Assembly (NCBI GenBank): GCA_025964055.1
Contig: JAOPZP010000416.1
Coordinates: forward strand, 1-6,078
From: Conexibacter sp.
GTDB taxonomy: Bacteria; Actinomycetota; Thermoleophilia; Solirubrobacterales; Solirubrobacteraceae
Direction of reading: 5' to 3'
Length of the DNA stretch: 6,078 nt
A model generated the notes under the pieces. The model was not told the DNA's origin, made no database searches, and saw only the letters and a program-made list of their open reading frames with translations. A program made the translations under genes and the position numbers. Below are positions 1 through 5,415 of this stretch, piece by piece; position 1 is the stretch's first letter; every line of letters begins with the position of its first letter.

Positions 1-170
1 GCGAGGACATCCTCGTCGAGGCCAGCGGCCTCGAGGCGCGGGTCATCCAGCACGAGATGGACCACCTCGACGGCGTCCTGATCCTCGACCGCACTCCGCG
101 CGACCAGCGCAAGGAGGGCATGCGCGCCCTGCGCGCCGCGCTCGAGGCCGCCGAGGACGACGCGGCGTAG
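1..170 (+). CDS. def: Peptide deformylase, C-terminal part (5' end outside window)
   Basis: Only the last 55 residues are present, read from base 3 to a TAG at 168-170. Peptide deformylase is a cytoplasmic metallohydrolase that removes the formyl group from the N-terminal formylmethionine of new proteins. The diagnostic third motif is visible as QHEMDHLDGVL: the two histidines bind the catalytic metal and the glutamate between them is the general base. The preceding EDILVEASGLEARVIQ strand and helix also fit the family. A charged, alanine-rich helix follows the motif and ends the protein, as in many deformylases. The stop codon shares one base with the GTG start of fmt (TAGTG), so the two genes are probably translationally coupled. 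Motifs 1 and 2 lie upstream of the window and cannot be checked. Confidence 0.95.
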   Translation, partial: EDILVEASGLEARVIQHEMDHLDGVLILDRTPRDQRKEGMRALRAALEAAEDDAA

Positions 171-1021
171 TGTCGTCGGGCCCCGCCGCCGCCCCGACCG
201 TCTTCCTCGGCACCTCCGCCTTCGCCGCGGGGGTGCTACGCGAGCTCGCTGAGGGCCCGTACCGGCCGGCGCTCGTCGTCACGCGCCCCGACGCCAAGCA
301 GGGCCGCGGGCGCAAGATCGGCCCGCCGCCGGTGGCCGTCGCGGCCCGCGAGCTGGGCATCGAGGTCGACCAGCCGGCGTCGGTCAACGACGACGAGGCC
401 CGTGCGCGCATCGCCGCCGTGCAGCCCGGCGCGGTGATCCTGTGCGCGTTCGGCGCGCTGGTCAAGGAGCCGCTGCTCACCGACCACGACATCCTCAACG
501 TGCACCCGTCGCTGCTGCCGCGCTGGCGCGGCGCGGCGCCGGTGGAGCGGGCGATGATGGCCGGCGACGCGCAGACCGGGGTGTCGATCATGCGGCTGGT
601 GGCCGAGCTCGACGCCGGTCCGGTCTACGCCCAGAAGGCCGAGCCGATCCTGCCGTCCGACGACTACGCCGCGCTGGCGGCGCGCCTGCAGGACGTGTCG
701 GTGGAGCTGCTGCTCGACGTCCTGGAGCGCCGGCCGGAGCCCGAGCCGCAGCCCGAGGACGGCATCACCTACGCCGACAAGCTGACCGCCGCGGACCGCA
801 CGCTCGACCTCACGCGCCCGCCGGAGGAGAACGTCCGGATCGTCCGCGCGCTGCACCCGCACATCGGCGCGCGCATCGCGCTCCCCGACGGGGAGTTCCT
901 GGGCGTGCAGGAGGCCGGCATCGCGCTGGACGGCAGCCTGGAGCTGGTCACCGTGCAGCCCGCCGGCGGGCGCTCGATGAGCTACGCCGAGTACCTGCGC
1001 GGCCACGCACCCGTGCTCTGA
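170..1021 (+). CDS. fmt: Methionyl-tRNA formyltransferase
   Basis: This 283-residue cytoplasmic enzyme transfers a formyl group from 10-formyltetrahydrofolate to Met-tRNA(fMet), creating the initiator tRNA. The N-terminal Rossmann-like formyltransferase domain (about residues 10-185) begins with FLGTSAFA and has the TRPDAKQGRGRK loop (38-49) that in the family contacts tRNA. The signature SLLPRWRGAAP is at 114-124. The catalytic triad is visible as Asn110, His112 (NVHPS) and Asp148 (ELDAGPVY). Residues about 197-283 form the smaller C-terminal tRNA-binding domain. The protein is somewhat shorter than E. coli Fmt (about 315 residues), mostly in this C-terminal part. The GTG start at 170 overlaps the def stop by one base. 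A weak GAGGA lies at 153-157, so coupling with def is likely. No other in-frame start nearby fits the family N-terminus better. Confidence 0.96.
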   Translation: MSSGPAAAPTVFLGTSAFAAGVLRELAEGPYRPALVVTRPDAKQGRGRKIGPPPVAVAARELGIEVDQPASVNDDEARARIAAVQPGAVILCAFGALVKEPLLTDHDILNVHPSLLPRWRGAAPVERAMMAGDAQTGVSIMRLVAELDAGPVYAQKAEPILPSDDYAALAARLQDVSVELLLDVLERRPEPEPQPEDGITYADKLTAADRTLDLTRPPEENVRIVRALHPHIGARIALPDGEFLGVQEAGIALDGSLELVTVQPAGGRSMSYAEYLRGHAPVL

Positions 1022-1046
1022 GCGCGGGCCGCGCCGCCCGGCCTCC

Positions 1047-1052
1047 TACCCT
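1047..1052 (+). promoter_or_regulatory. Candidate -10 box of a leaderless rsmB promoter
   Basis: TACCCT fits the TAnnnT actinobacterial -10 pattern and lies in the 38-base fmt-rsmB gap, 7 bases before the GTG of rsmB. No Shine-Dalgarno sequence is visible before that GTG, and no convincing -35 box is seen. In actinobacteria this spacing typically puts transcription initiation on the start codon itself. The call is inference from spacing; read-through from def-fmt is equally possible. Confidence 0.4.
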
Positions 1053-1059
1053 TACAACC

Positions 1060-2244
1060 GTGCCCGCCAGCCCCGCCCGTCGTGCTGCGCTGAACGTCCT
1101 GCGTCGCGTGGACGAGCAGGGCGCGTACGCCGACCGCGCCCTGCACGGCGAGTCCAAGGGGCTCGACGCCCGCGACCGCGCGCTGGCCAAGCGGCTGGCC
1201 TTCGGCACCGTCCAGCGCCGCGGCACCCTGGACTGGATCGTCGCGCGCCACGTCGACCGCAAGCTTGAGCCGCAGGTGCGCGCCGCGCTGCGGCTCGGCC
1301 TCTACCAGCTGCTCTATACCGACGTGCCGCAGCACGCCGCCGTCGCCGAGAGCGTCGAGCTCGCCAAGCCGAGCCCGGGCTCCAAGCTCGTCAACGCCGT
1401 CCTGCGCAAGGTCCTGCGCGAGGGCGTCGAGCTCCCCGCCGACGACAACCCCAAGGGCGCCGCGATCCGCCACTCGCACCCCGAGTGGCTCACGCTGCTC
1501 TGGTGGGACTGGCTCGGCGCCGACGAGGCCCGCGCGCTGCTGGCGGCCAACAACGAGCCGAGCGAGCTGGCCCTGCGCATCAACCCGCTGGCCGGGGTCG
1601 ACGTCGACCTCGACGGCCGCCGCGAGGACGACGCGCTGATCATCGACGGCGCCTTCGACGTGCTCGCCCATCCGCTCTACGCCGCGGGCGCGATCACGCC
1701 GCAGTCGCGCGCCTCGCAGCGCGTCGCCCGGGCCGTGGACCCGCAGCCGGGGGAGCGGATCCTCGACCTCTGCGCCGCCCCCGGCGGCAAGACCACGCAT
1801 CTCGCCGCGCTCATGGGCGACCGCGGCGAGATCGTCGCGGTCGAGCGCAGCGCCCAGCGCGCGCAGGCCCTCACGGTGCAGGCCGAGCGCATGCACGCGA
1901 CCAGCGTCCGCGTGCACGTCGGCGACGCTCGCGAGATCAGCCCCGCCACGCTCGGCGGCACGTTCGACCGCGTGCTGGTCGACCCGCCGTGCAGCGGTCT
2001 GGGCACGCTCAGCAGCCACCCCGACCTGCGCTGGCGCGCGACGCCGGAGTCGATCGAGGAGCTGCGGATCGAGCAGGAGGCGATCGTCGCGGCGGCCCGC
2101 GGCGCGCTGAGACCGGGCGGCCGGCTGGTCTACTCCACCTGCACGCTGTCGCCCCGCGAGGAGGTCGTCGACGGCACCGTGGTGCGCACGCTCCCGCACC
2201 GCGACCACACGGACGGCTTCTATATTGCGGTCGACGATGGCTGA
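1060..2244 (+). CDS. rsmB: 16S rRNA (cytosine-5)-methyltransferase RsmB/Sun, short C-terminus
   Basis: This 394-residue protein belongs to the Fmu/Sun/RsmB family, which methylates a cytosine in 16S rRNA (C967 in E. coli) using S-adenosylmethionine. An N-terminal NusB-like RNA-binding domain spans about residues 5-125 (RRAALNVLRRV, LRLGLYQLLY, VNAVLRKVLR). The Rossmann methyltransferase domain follows. Motif I is ILDLCAAPGGKTTHLAALM (234-252), motif IV is DPPCSG with Cys311, and motif VI is YSTCT with Cys361. By family knowledge Cys361 is the attacking nucleophile and Cys311 helps release product. The GTG at 1060 was chosen because the family N-terminus starts right after it; the open frame further upstream is an out-of-frame shadow of fmt. 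The oddity is the end: the usual 40-50 residue segment between the YSTCT motif and the final LPHRDxTDGF motif (378-387) is cut to about 16 residues, without any break in frame. Confidence 0.95.
   Translation: MPASPARRAALNVLRRVDEQGAYADRALHGESKGLDARDRALAKRLAFGTVQRRGTLDWIVARHVDRKLEPQVRAALRLGLYQLLYTDVPQHAAVAESVELAKPSPGSKLVNAVLRKVLREGVELPADDNPKGAAIRHSHPEWLTLLWWDWLGADEARALLAANNEPSELALRINPLAGVDVDLDGRREDDALIIDGAFDVLAHPLYAAGAITPQSRASQRVARAVDPQPGERILDLCAAPGGKTTHLAALMGDRGEIVAVERSAQRAQALTVQAERMHATSVRVHVGDAREISPATLGGTFDRVLVDPPCSGLGTLSSHPDLRWRATPESIEELRIEQEAIVAAARGALRPGGRLVYSTCTLSPREEVVDGTVVRTLPHRDHTDGFYIAVDDG
2221..2226 (+). promoter_or_regulatory. Candidate -10 box (TATATT) inside the rsmB 3' end
   Basis: TATATT differs from the consensus TATAAT at one position and is the most AT-rich hexamer in this part of the window. 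It is formed by rsmB codons TAT and ATT (Tyr388, Ile389), whereas the rest of the window uses TAC and ATC almost throughout. It would start transcription near 2233, giving the zinc-ribbon gene a leader of about 38 bases carrying GAGGAG at 2253-2258. No good -35 box is visible. The promoter call is inference. Confidence 0.35.
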
Positions 2245-2270
2245 ACGCCGTAGAGGAGCAGGGCAGCTGC

Positions 2271-2492
2271 ATGGATGAGCTACGCGTCGGACTGACCTGC
2301 CCCGGTTGCGGCGAGCCCTGGTTGCGGCCGACGACGCTGCCCGGCCGCTACCGCTGCGTCTACTGCCTGCACCGCTTCGAGCTCCGCTCCGTGTGCCCGG
2401 ACTGCGGCGAGCACGGAACGATCGTGCGCATGTCCTCCACGGCGACGACGGTCTGCAACCACTGCGGGGCGTCGATGCTGGTCGAAGTCTGA
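2271..2492 (+). CDS. Small double zinc-ribbon protein (four CxxC pairs)
   Basis: This 73-residue protein of unknown function contains eight cysteines in four CxxC knuckles: Cys10/13 (CPGC), Cys29/32 (CVYC), Cys42/45 (CPDC) and Cys62/65 (CNHC). The spacing suggests two zinc ribbons, residues 10-32 and 42-65, each binding one zinc ion. The layout, including RC-x2-C followed by FE and then CPDC, recalls from memory the small zinc-ribbons family of E. coli YfgJ, whose role is also unclear; this was not tested by search. There is no signal peptide, membrane segment or other domain. Nucleic-acid or protein contact is typical of such ribbons but is not shown here. The ATG at 2271 is preceded by GAGGAG at 2253-2258, a somewhat long 12-base spacing. 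The other nearby ATGs (2237, 2275) are in different frames and quickly reach stops. It sits 26 bases after rsmB and 86 bases before rpe, so it could be read with rsmB or from its own promoter. Confidence 0.88.
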   Translation: MDELRVGLTCPGCGEPWLRPTTLPGRYRCVYCLHRFELRSVCPDCGEHGTIVRMSSTATTVCNHCGASMLVEV

Positions 2493-2493
2493 G

Positions 2494-2539
2494 GGGCGAA
2501 GCCTCGCCCAGGTGGCGAGTTTCGCTGCGCGTGCTCGCC
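2494..2539 (+). repeat. Overlapping inverted repeats between the zinc-ribbon gene and rpe
   Basis: The 86-base gap holds several complementary segments. GGGCGA (2494-2499) can pair with TCGCCC (2504-2509). CTCGCC (2503-2508) can pair with GGCGAG (2514-2519), and that same GGCGAG can instead pair with a second CTCGCC (2534-2539). The choices exclude one another. The first hairpin begins right after the zinc-ribbon stop; the second is followed by TTT only. It may be a weak terminator or an attenuator-like structure, but short complementary arms are also expected by chance in such GC-rich DNA. Confidence 0.4.
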
Positions 2540-2566
2540 TGGGGGCTCGCACACCGCGGTCGGGGA

Positions 2567-2572
2567 TACTCT
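2567..2572 (+). promoter_or_regulatory. Candidate -10 box of a leaderless rpe promoter
   Basis: TACTCT, in the context GGATACTCT, ends 6 bases before the GTG start of rpe. There is no Shine-Dalgarno sequence in between and no clear -35 box. The position would put the transcription start at or next to the GTG, as in leaderless actinobacterial genes. The arrangement closely copies that before rsmB (TACCCT, 7 bases, GTG). Inference only. Confidence 0.45.
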
Positions 2573-2578
2573 GCGCGC

Positions 2579-3244
2579 GTGCCAGCGCTTCAGCCCCGCA
2601 TCGCCCCGAGCATCCTCGCGGCAGACTTCGCCCATCTCGGCGCGCAGGTGCGCGAGGTGGTCGACGCCGGCGCCCGGGTCATCCACGTCGACGTCATGGA
2701 CGGCCACTTCGTGCCGCCGTTCTCGATGGGCCCGCAGGTCTGCTCGGCGCTGCGCGCGCTGGAGCTCGACATCGAGCTCGACGTCCATCTCATGGTCGAG
2801 CGCCCCGAGCGCCACGTCGCCGACTTCGCCAGCGCCGGCGCGAGCAACATCACCATCCACGCCGAGGCGACGCCGCACCTGAACTACGCCGTGCAGCAGA
2901 TCCGCGAGCTCGGCTGCACCGCCGGCGTCGCGGTCTGCCCGTCGACGCCGCTGGACGTCTACCGCGAGCTCGACGTCGACCTCGCGCTCTGCATGACCGT
3001 CAACCCGGGCTGGGGCGGCCAGGCGTTCATCCCGTCCTCGCCCGACAAGATCCGCCGCCTGCGCGCCCTGATCGGCGACGGGCGCGAGCTCGAGGTCGAC
3101 GGCGGCATCGATGCGGCGACCGCCGGGCCGGCCGCCGAGGCCGGCGCGACGCTCTTCGTCGCAGGCAGTGCCCTCTTCGGCGCCGACGATCCGGCCGCTT
3201 CCTACCATGCCATCGCCGCCGCCGCGGGGTGTAGCCAGCCGTAG
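2579..3244 (+). CDS. rpe: Ribulose-phosphate 3-epimerase
   Basis: This 221-residue TIM-barrel enzyme interconverts D-ribulose 5-phosphate and D-xylulose 5-phosphate in the pentose phosphate pathway, in the cytoplasm. The N-terminus IAPSILAADF carries the conserved Ser11. HVDVMDGHFVP (36-46) supplies metal ligand His36 and catalytic Asp38. DVHLMV contains metal ligand His70, and EVDGGID contains the second catalytic and ligand residue Asp174. The phosphate-binding loop MTVNPGWGGQAF is at 139-150, and AGSALF (195-200) is the second phosphate-binding strand. Length matches E. coli Rpe (about 225 residues). The GTG at 2579 is the start because family similarity begins a few residues after it and a promoter-like TACTCT lies just upstream; the open frame further upstream is a shadow of the zinc-ribbon gene. 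VCPSTPLD (119-126) replaces the more usual NPATP-type loop, a minor variation. Confidence 0.97.
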   Translation: MPALQPRIAPSILAADFAHLGAQVREVVDAGARVIHVDVMDGHFVPPFSMGPQVCSALRALELDIELDVHLMVERPERHVADFASAGASNITIHAEATPHLNYAVQQIRELGCTAGVAVCPSTPLDVYRELDVDLALCMTVNPGWGGQAFIPSSPDKIRRLRALIGDGRELEVDGGIDAATAGPAAEAGATLFVAGSALFGADDPAASYHAIAAAAGCSQP

Positions 3245-3248
3245 CGAC

Positions 3249-3268
3249 TCGGCCCTGTCCAGGGCCGA
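3249..3268 (+). terminator. Perfect 8-bp hairpin between rpe and the receiver gene
   Basis: The arms TCGGCCCT (3249-3256) and AGGGCCGA (3261-3268) are exact reverse complements around a GTCC loop. The hairpin begins 4 bases after the rpe stop and ends 16 bases before the next start. There is no T-run after it, so it would be at most a U-tract-less terminator of the kind discussed for actinobacteria. It could instead be an operator or a structure affecting translation of the receiver gene, whose GGGGA ribosome site follows at 3274-3278. Confidence 0.5.
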
Positions 3269-3284
3269 TGATTGGGGAACGCCC

Positions 3285-3638
3285 GTGAGCACGAAGGTAC
3301 TCATCGTCGATGACCACCCGACCTTTCGGTCGACCGCTCGCCTCCTGCTGGAGAGCGAGGGCTTCGACGTGGTCGGGGAGGCCCCCGACGGATTGAGCGC
3401 CATCGTCGCGGCAGGGGAGCTGCATCCCGACCTGGTGCTGCTGGACGTCAACCTCCCGGACCTCGACGGCTTCGATGTCGCCGCACGCATCACCAGCGTG
3501 CTCGGCGCCCCCGCCGTCGTGTTGACCTCCAGCCGCGACAGCTCGGACTTCGGACCCCTCGTGCACCGCAGCGGTGCCCGCGGGTTCATCCCGAAGGGCG
3601 AGCTCTCCGGTGCTGCACTCGCGGAACTGATCCGATGA
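3285..3638 (+). CDS. Stand-alone response regulator receiver domain (no output domain)
   Basis: This 117-residue protein consists of one CheY-like receiver domain. The acidic pocket is Asp9-Asp10 (VLIVDDH), the phosphoacceptor is Asp54 (LLDVNLPDLDG), the switch position is Thr81 (VVLTSS), and the invariant lysine is Lys104 (GFIPKGEL), with Phe101 at the aromatic switch. The sequence style (IVDDHPTFR, FDVVGEAPDG) is that of NarL-type receivers, but the protein stops after the last helix and has no helix-turn-helix. The GTG at 3285 directly precedes the receiver fold and has GGGGA at 3274-3278. It is the first gene of a cassette with the sensor kinase 22 bases downstream, so that kinase is its likely partner. 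Such single-domain receivers can act as phosphate sinks, relay intermediates or protein-binding switches; which applies here is unknown. Third-position G/C bias looks slightly weaker than in the housekeeping genes upstream. Confidence 0.93.
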   Translation: MSTKVLIVDDHPTFRSTARLLLESEGFDVVGEAPDGLSAIVAAGELHPDLVLLDVNLPDLDGFDVAARITSVLGAPAVVLTSSRDSSDFGPLVHRSGARGFIPKGELSGAALAELIR

Positions 3639-3660
3639 CCGCGGCGTCAGGACAGGTCCC

Positions 3661-5415
3661 ATGAGCTCGCTGCGAGCCGCGCTCCTGGCGCTGTTCGCAG
3701 CCTCGGTGGCGATGGCCGCCGTCATGGTGGCGTTGGTCGTCTCCAGCGACCACGAGAACGCCAAGGAGATCACCGCGGTCCTGGGCCCGTTCATCGGGCT
3801 GAGCTTCTGCGGCACCGGCATCTTCGCCTGGACGCGGCGCCCGCACAACCGCTTCGGCGCGCTCATGACGGCGGTCGGCTTCGCCTGGTTCGTGGCCGGC
3901 CTGACCGAGTCCAACGACCCGTGGGTCTACACGCTCGGCGTGTACCTCGGCCCGCTGTACCTCGTGCTGGTCGGCCACATGCTGCTGGCGTTCCCGACCG
4001 GCCGGCTGGAGACCACGGGCGCGCGCACGCTGATCGCGCTGGGCTACCTCGACGCGCTGCTCGTCCAGATCCCGTTCTTCCTGCTGGGCGGCGACATCAG
4101 CCACCCCAGCAACGCGCCGCGCAACGCGTGGGCGCTGACCGACAACCCCGACGGCGCGCAGGTCTTCGGCGCGGTCTCGCAGCTGGTCGCCGCGGGGCTG
4201 ATCGTCTGGCTGGCGGTCCAGCTGGTCCAGAAGCGCCGCGACGCGTCGCCGCCGCAGCGGCGCGTGATGGCGCCGGTGCTGTGGACCGGCCTTGCGCTCA
4301 GCGCCGCGCTGGTCGTCGCGGTCCTCAGCCAGATCGTCGGCGGGAGCGACCCGATCGCGACCAGCCCGAGCGTCGTCTCGCTGATCGCCTTCGCCGCGCT
4401 GCCGTGGGCCTTCGTCGTCGGCCTGCTGCGCAGCCGCTACAGCCGGGCGGGCGCCGTCGGCGACCTCGTCGAGCGCCTCAACGCCCAGGGCGTCGAGGGC
4501 GAGTCGCTGCGCGACGCGCTGGCCGAGGCCCTCGGCGACCGGTCGCTGGCGCTGGCCTTCTGGTCGCGCGGCTCGGAGCGCTACGTCGACGCCCACGGCC
4601 AGCCCGTCGACCTGCCGCCGGCCGCCTCCCGGCACCGTGCGGTCACCGAGATCGAGCGCGAGTCGATCCCGGTCGCCGCCATCGTCCACGACGCCGCGCT
4701 GCTCGACGAGCCGGGGCTGGTCCGCGCCGCCGGCGCCGCCGCCGCGCTGGCGCTGGAGAACGAGCGCCTGGAGGCCGAGCTGAAGGCGCGCGTGGCCGAG
4801 CTGCAGGTCTCGCGCGCCAAGGTGATCGAGGTCGGCATGGCCGAGCGGCGGGCGCTGGAGCGCAACCTCCACGACGGCGCCCAGCAGCGCCTGGTCGCGC
4901 TGTCGCTCCAGCTCGGCCTGGCCAAGACGAAGCTGCGCGAGGACCCCGAGGTCGCCGAGCGCATCCTCGACGGCGCGCGCCGGGAGCTCGCCTCCGCGCT
5001 GGAGGAGCTGCGCGAGCTGGCGCGCGGGATCCACCCGGCGATCCTGACCGACCGCGGGCTCGCCGCGGCGCTCGACGCGCTGGCCGGCCGGGCGCCGGTC
5101 CCGGTCGACGTCGAGACCGTCCCTGAGGGCCGCATGCCGATGCCGGTGGAGGCGGTCGCCTACTTCGTGGTGTCCGAGTCGCTGACCAACATGGCCAAGT
5201 ACGCCGACGCCGAGTATGCGACCGTCCGCGTCTTACGGGAGAATGGCTATGCAGTGGTCGAGATCGAGGACAACGGCATCGGTGGCGCGGACCCGTCCGC
5301 AGGCTCAGGCCTGCGTGGCCTGGCCGATCGCCTCGCCGCTCTCGACGGAAGGCTTGAGGTCGACTCCCCTCCTGGAGTCGGAACGACCGTGAGGGCGAGG
5401 ATCCCGTGCGCGTAG
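3661..5415 (+). CDS. Membrane sensor histidine kinase, HisKA_3/NarX-like class
   Basis: This 584-residue kinase has an N-terminal membrane region with about eight hydrophobic segments (near residues 8-28, 38-57, 65-83, 92-112, 122-143, 168-188, 203-226 and 236-257) and no large external domain. The loop after segment four carries LAFPTGRL, a motif recurrent in actinobacterial kinases of this type. Residues about 263-370 form a degenerate GAF-like linker, followed by a coiled coil (366-395). The dimerization helix has ERNLHDGAQQRLVAL with phosphoacceptor His404. The ATP-binding domain shows an N box with Asn510 (SESLTNMAKYA), the DNGIGG box (537-542), GSGLRGLADR (548-557) and GVGTTV (572-577). 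It should phosphorylate itself and pass phosphate to the downstream NarL-type regulator and perhaps the upstream receiver. The ATG at 3661 has AGGA at 3649-3652, and the N-terminal membrane helix starts at once. Leu525 is encoded by TTA, the only in-frame TTA I found. The signal is unknown. Confidence 0.95.
   Translation: MSSLRAALLALFAASVAMAAVMVALVVSSDHENAKEITAVLGPFIGLSFCGTGIFAWTRRPHNRFGALMTAVGFAWFVAGLTESNDPWVYTLGVYLGPLYLVLVGHMLLAFPTGRLETTGARTLIALGYLDALLVQIPFFLLGGDISHPSNAPRNAWALTDNPDGAQVFGAVSQLVAAGLIVWLAVQLVQKRRDASPPQRRVMAPVLWTGLALSAALVVAVLSQIVGGSDPIATSPSVVSLIAFAALPWAFVVGLLRSRYSRAGAVGDLVERLNAQGVEGESLRDALAEALGDRSLALAFWSRGSERYVDAHGQPVDLPPAASRHRAVTEIERESIPVAAIVHDAALLDEPGLVRAAGAAAALALENERLEAELKARVAELQVSRAKVIEVGMAERRALERNLHDGAQQRLVALSLQLGLAKTKLREDPEVAERILDGARRELASALEELRELARGIHPAILTDRGLAAALDALAGRAPVPVDVETVPEGRMPMPVEAVAYFVVSESLTNMAKYADAEYATVRVLRENGYAVVEIEDNGIGGADPSAGSGLRGLADRLAALDGRLEVDSPPGVGTTVRARIPCA
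5361..5380 (+). repeat. 7-bp hairpin with a CCTCCT loop near the kinase 3' end
   Basis: CGACTCC (5361-5367) and GGAGTCG (5374-5380) are exact reverse complements around the loop CCTCCT. It lies inside the kinase gene, encoding part of the last glycine box, and ends 25 bases before the regulator start. The loop and adjoining C are complementary to the GAGGG (5391-5395) and GAGGA-type (5397-5401) ribosome-site bases downstream, so pairing could affect regulator translation. The repeat is seen directly; its function is inference. Confidence 0.4.

Noticed and set aside
442..1059. Possible long N-terminal extension of RsmB through the fmt region
   Set aside because: This stretch is an alternate frame of fmt with Arg/Ala-rich low-complexity translation. 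The family N-terminus begins at the GTG at 1060.
982..2208. 408-codon open frame on the minus strand opposite rsmB
   Set aside because: It is a shadow of rsmB, produced by high third-position GC. The translation is low-complexity Ala/Arg/Gly/Asp-rich with no recognisable domain, while the + strand gives intact RsmB motifs.
2237..2278. 13-codon ORF (ATG at 2237) as an independent gene
   Set aside because: It is too short and arginine-rich, with no ribosome site, and overlaps the end of rsmB and the start of the zinc-ribbon gene. It is kept only as a side remark on the promoter-like sequence.
3203..3208. TACCAT as a promoter -10 box for the signalling cassette
   Set aside because: It fits TAnnnT but lies inside rpe with no -35 support and no unusual codon choice. 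One such hexamer is expected by chance.
3269..3284. ATG at 3269 as start of the receiver gene
   Set aside because: It is out of frame with the receiver domain. The GTG at 3285 is in frame, has a GGGGA site and starts right at the fold.
2360..3589. 409-codon open frame on the minus strand opposite rpe and the receiver gene
   Set aside because: It spans three unrelated + strand genes and both their gaps, and its product has no domain-like pattern. Antisense frames of this length are expected at this GC content.
3285..3638. Receiver-only protein as a frameshifted remnant of a full NarL-type regulator
   Set aside because: The domain ends cleanly after its last helix and no helix-turn-helix remnant is seen in any + frame before the kinase ATG 22 bases later. 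A genuine single-domain protein is more likely.
3586..5034. 482-codon open frame on the minus strand opposite the kinase
   Set aside because: The product is repetitive Arg/Ala/Asp/Gln-rich sequence mirroring kinase codons. The + frame has clear kinase motifs.
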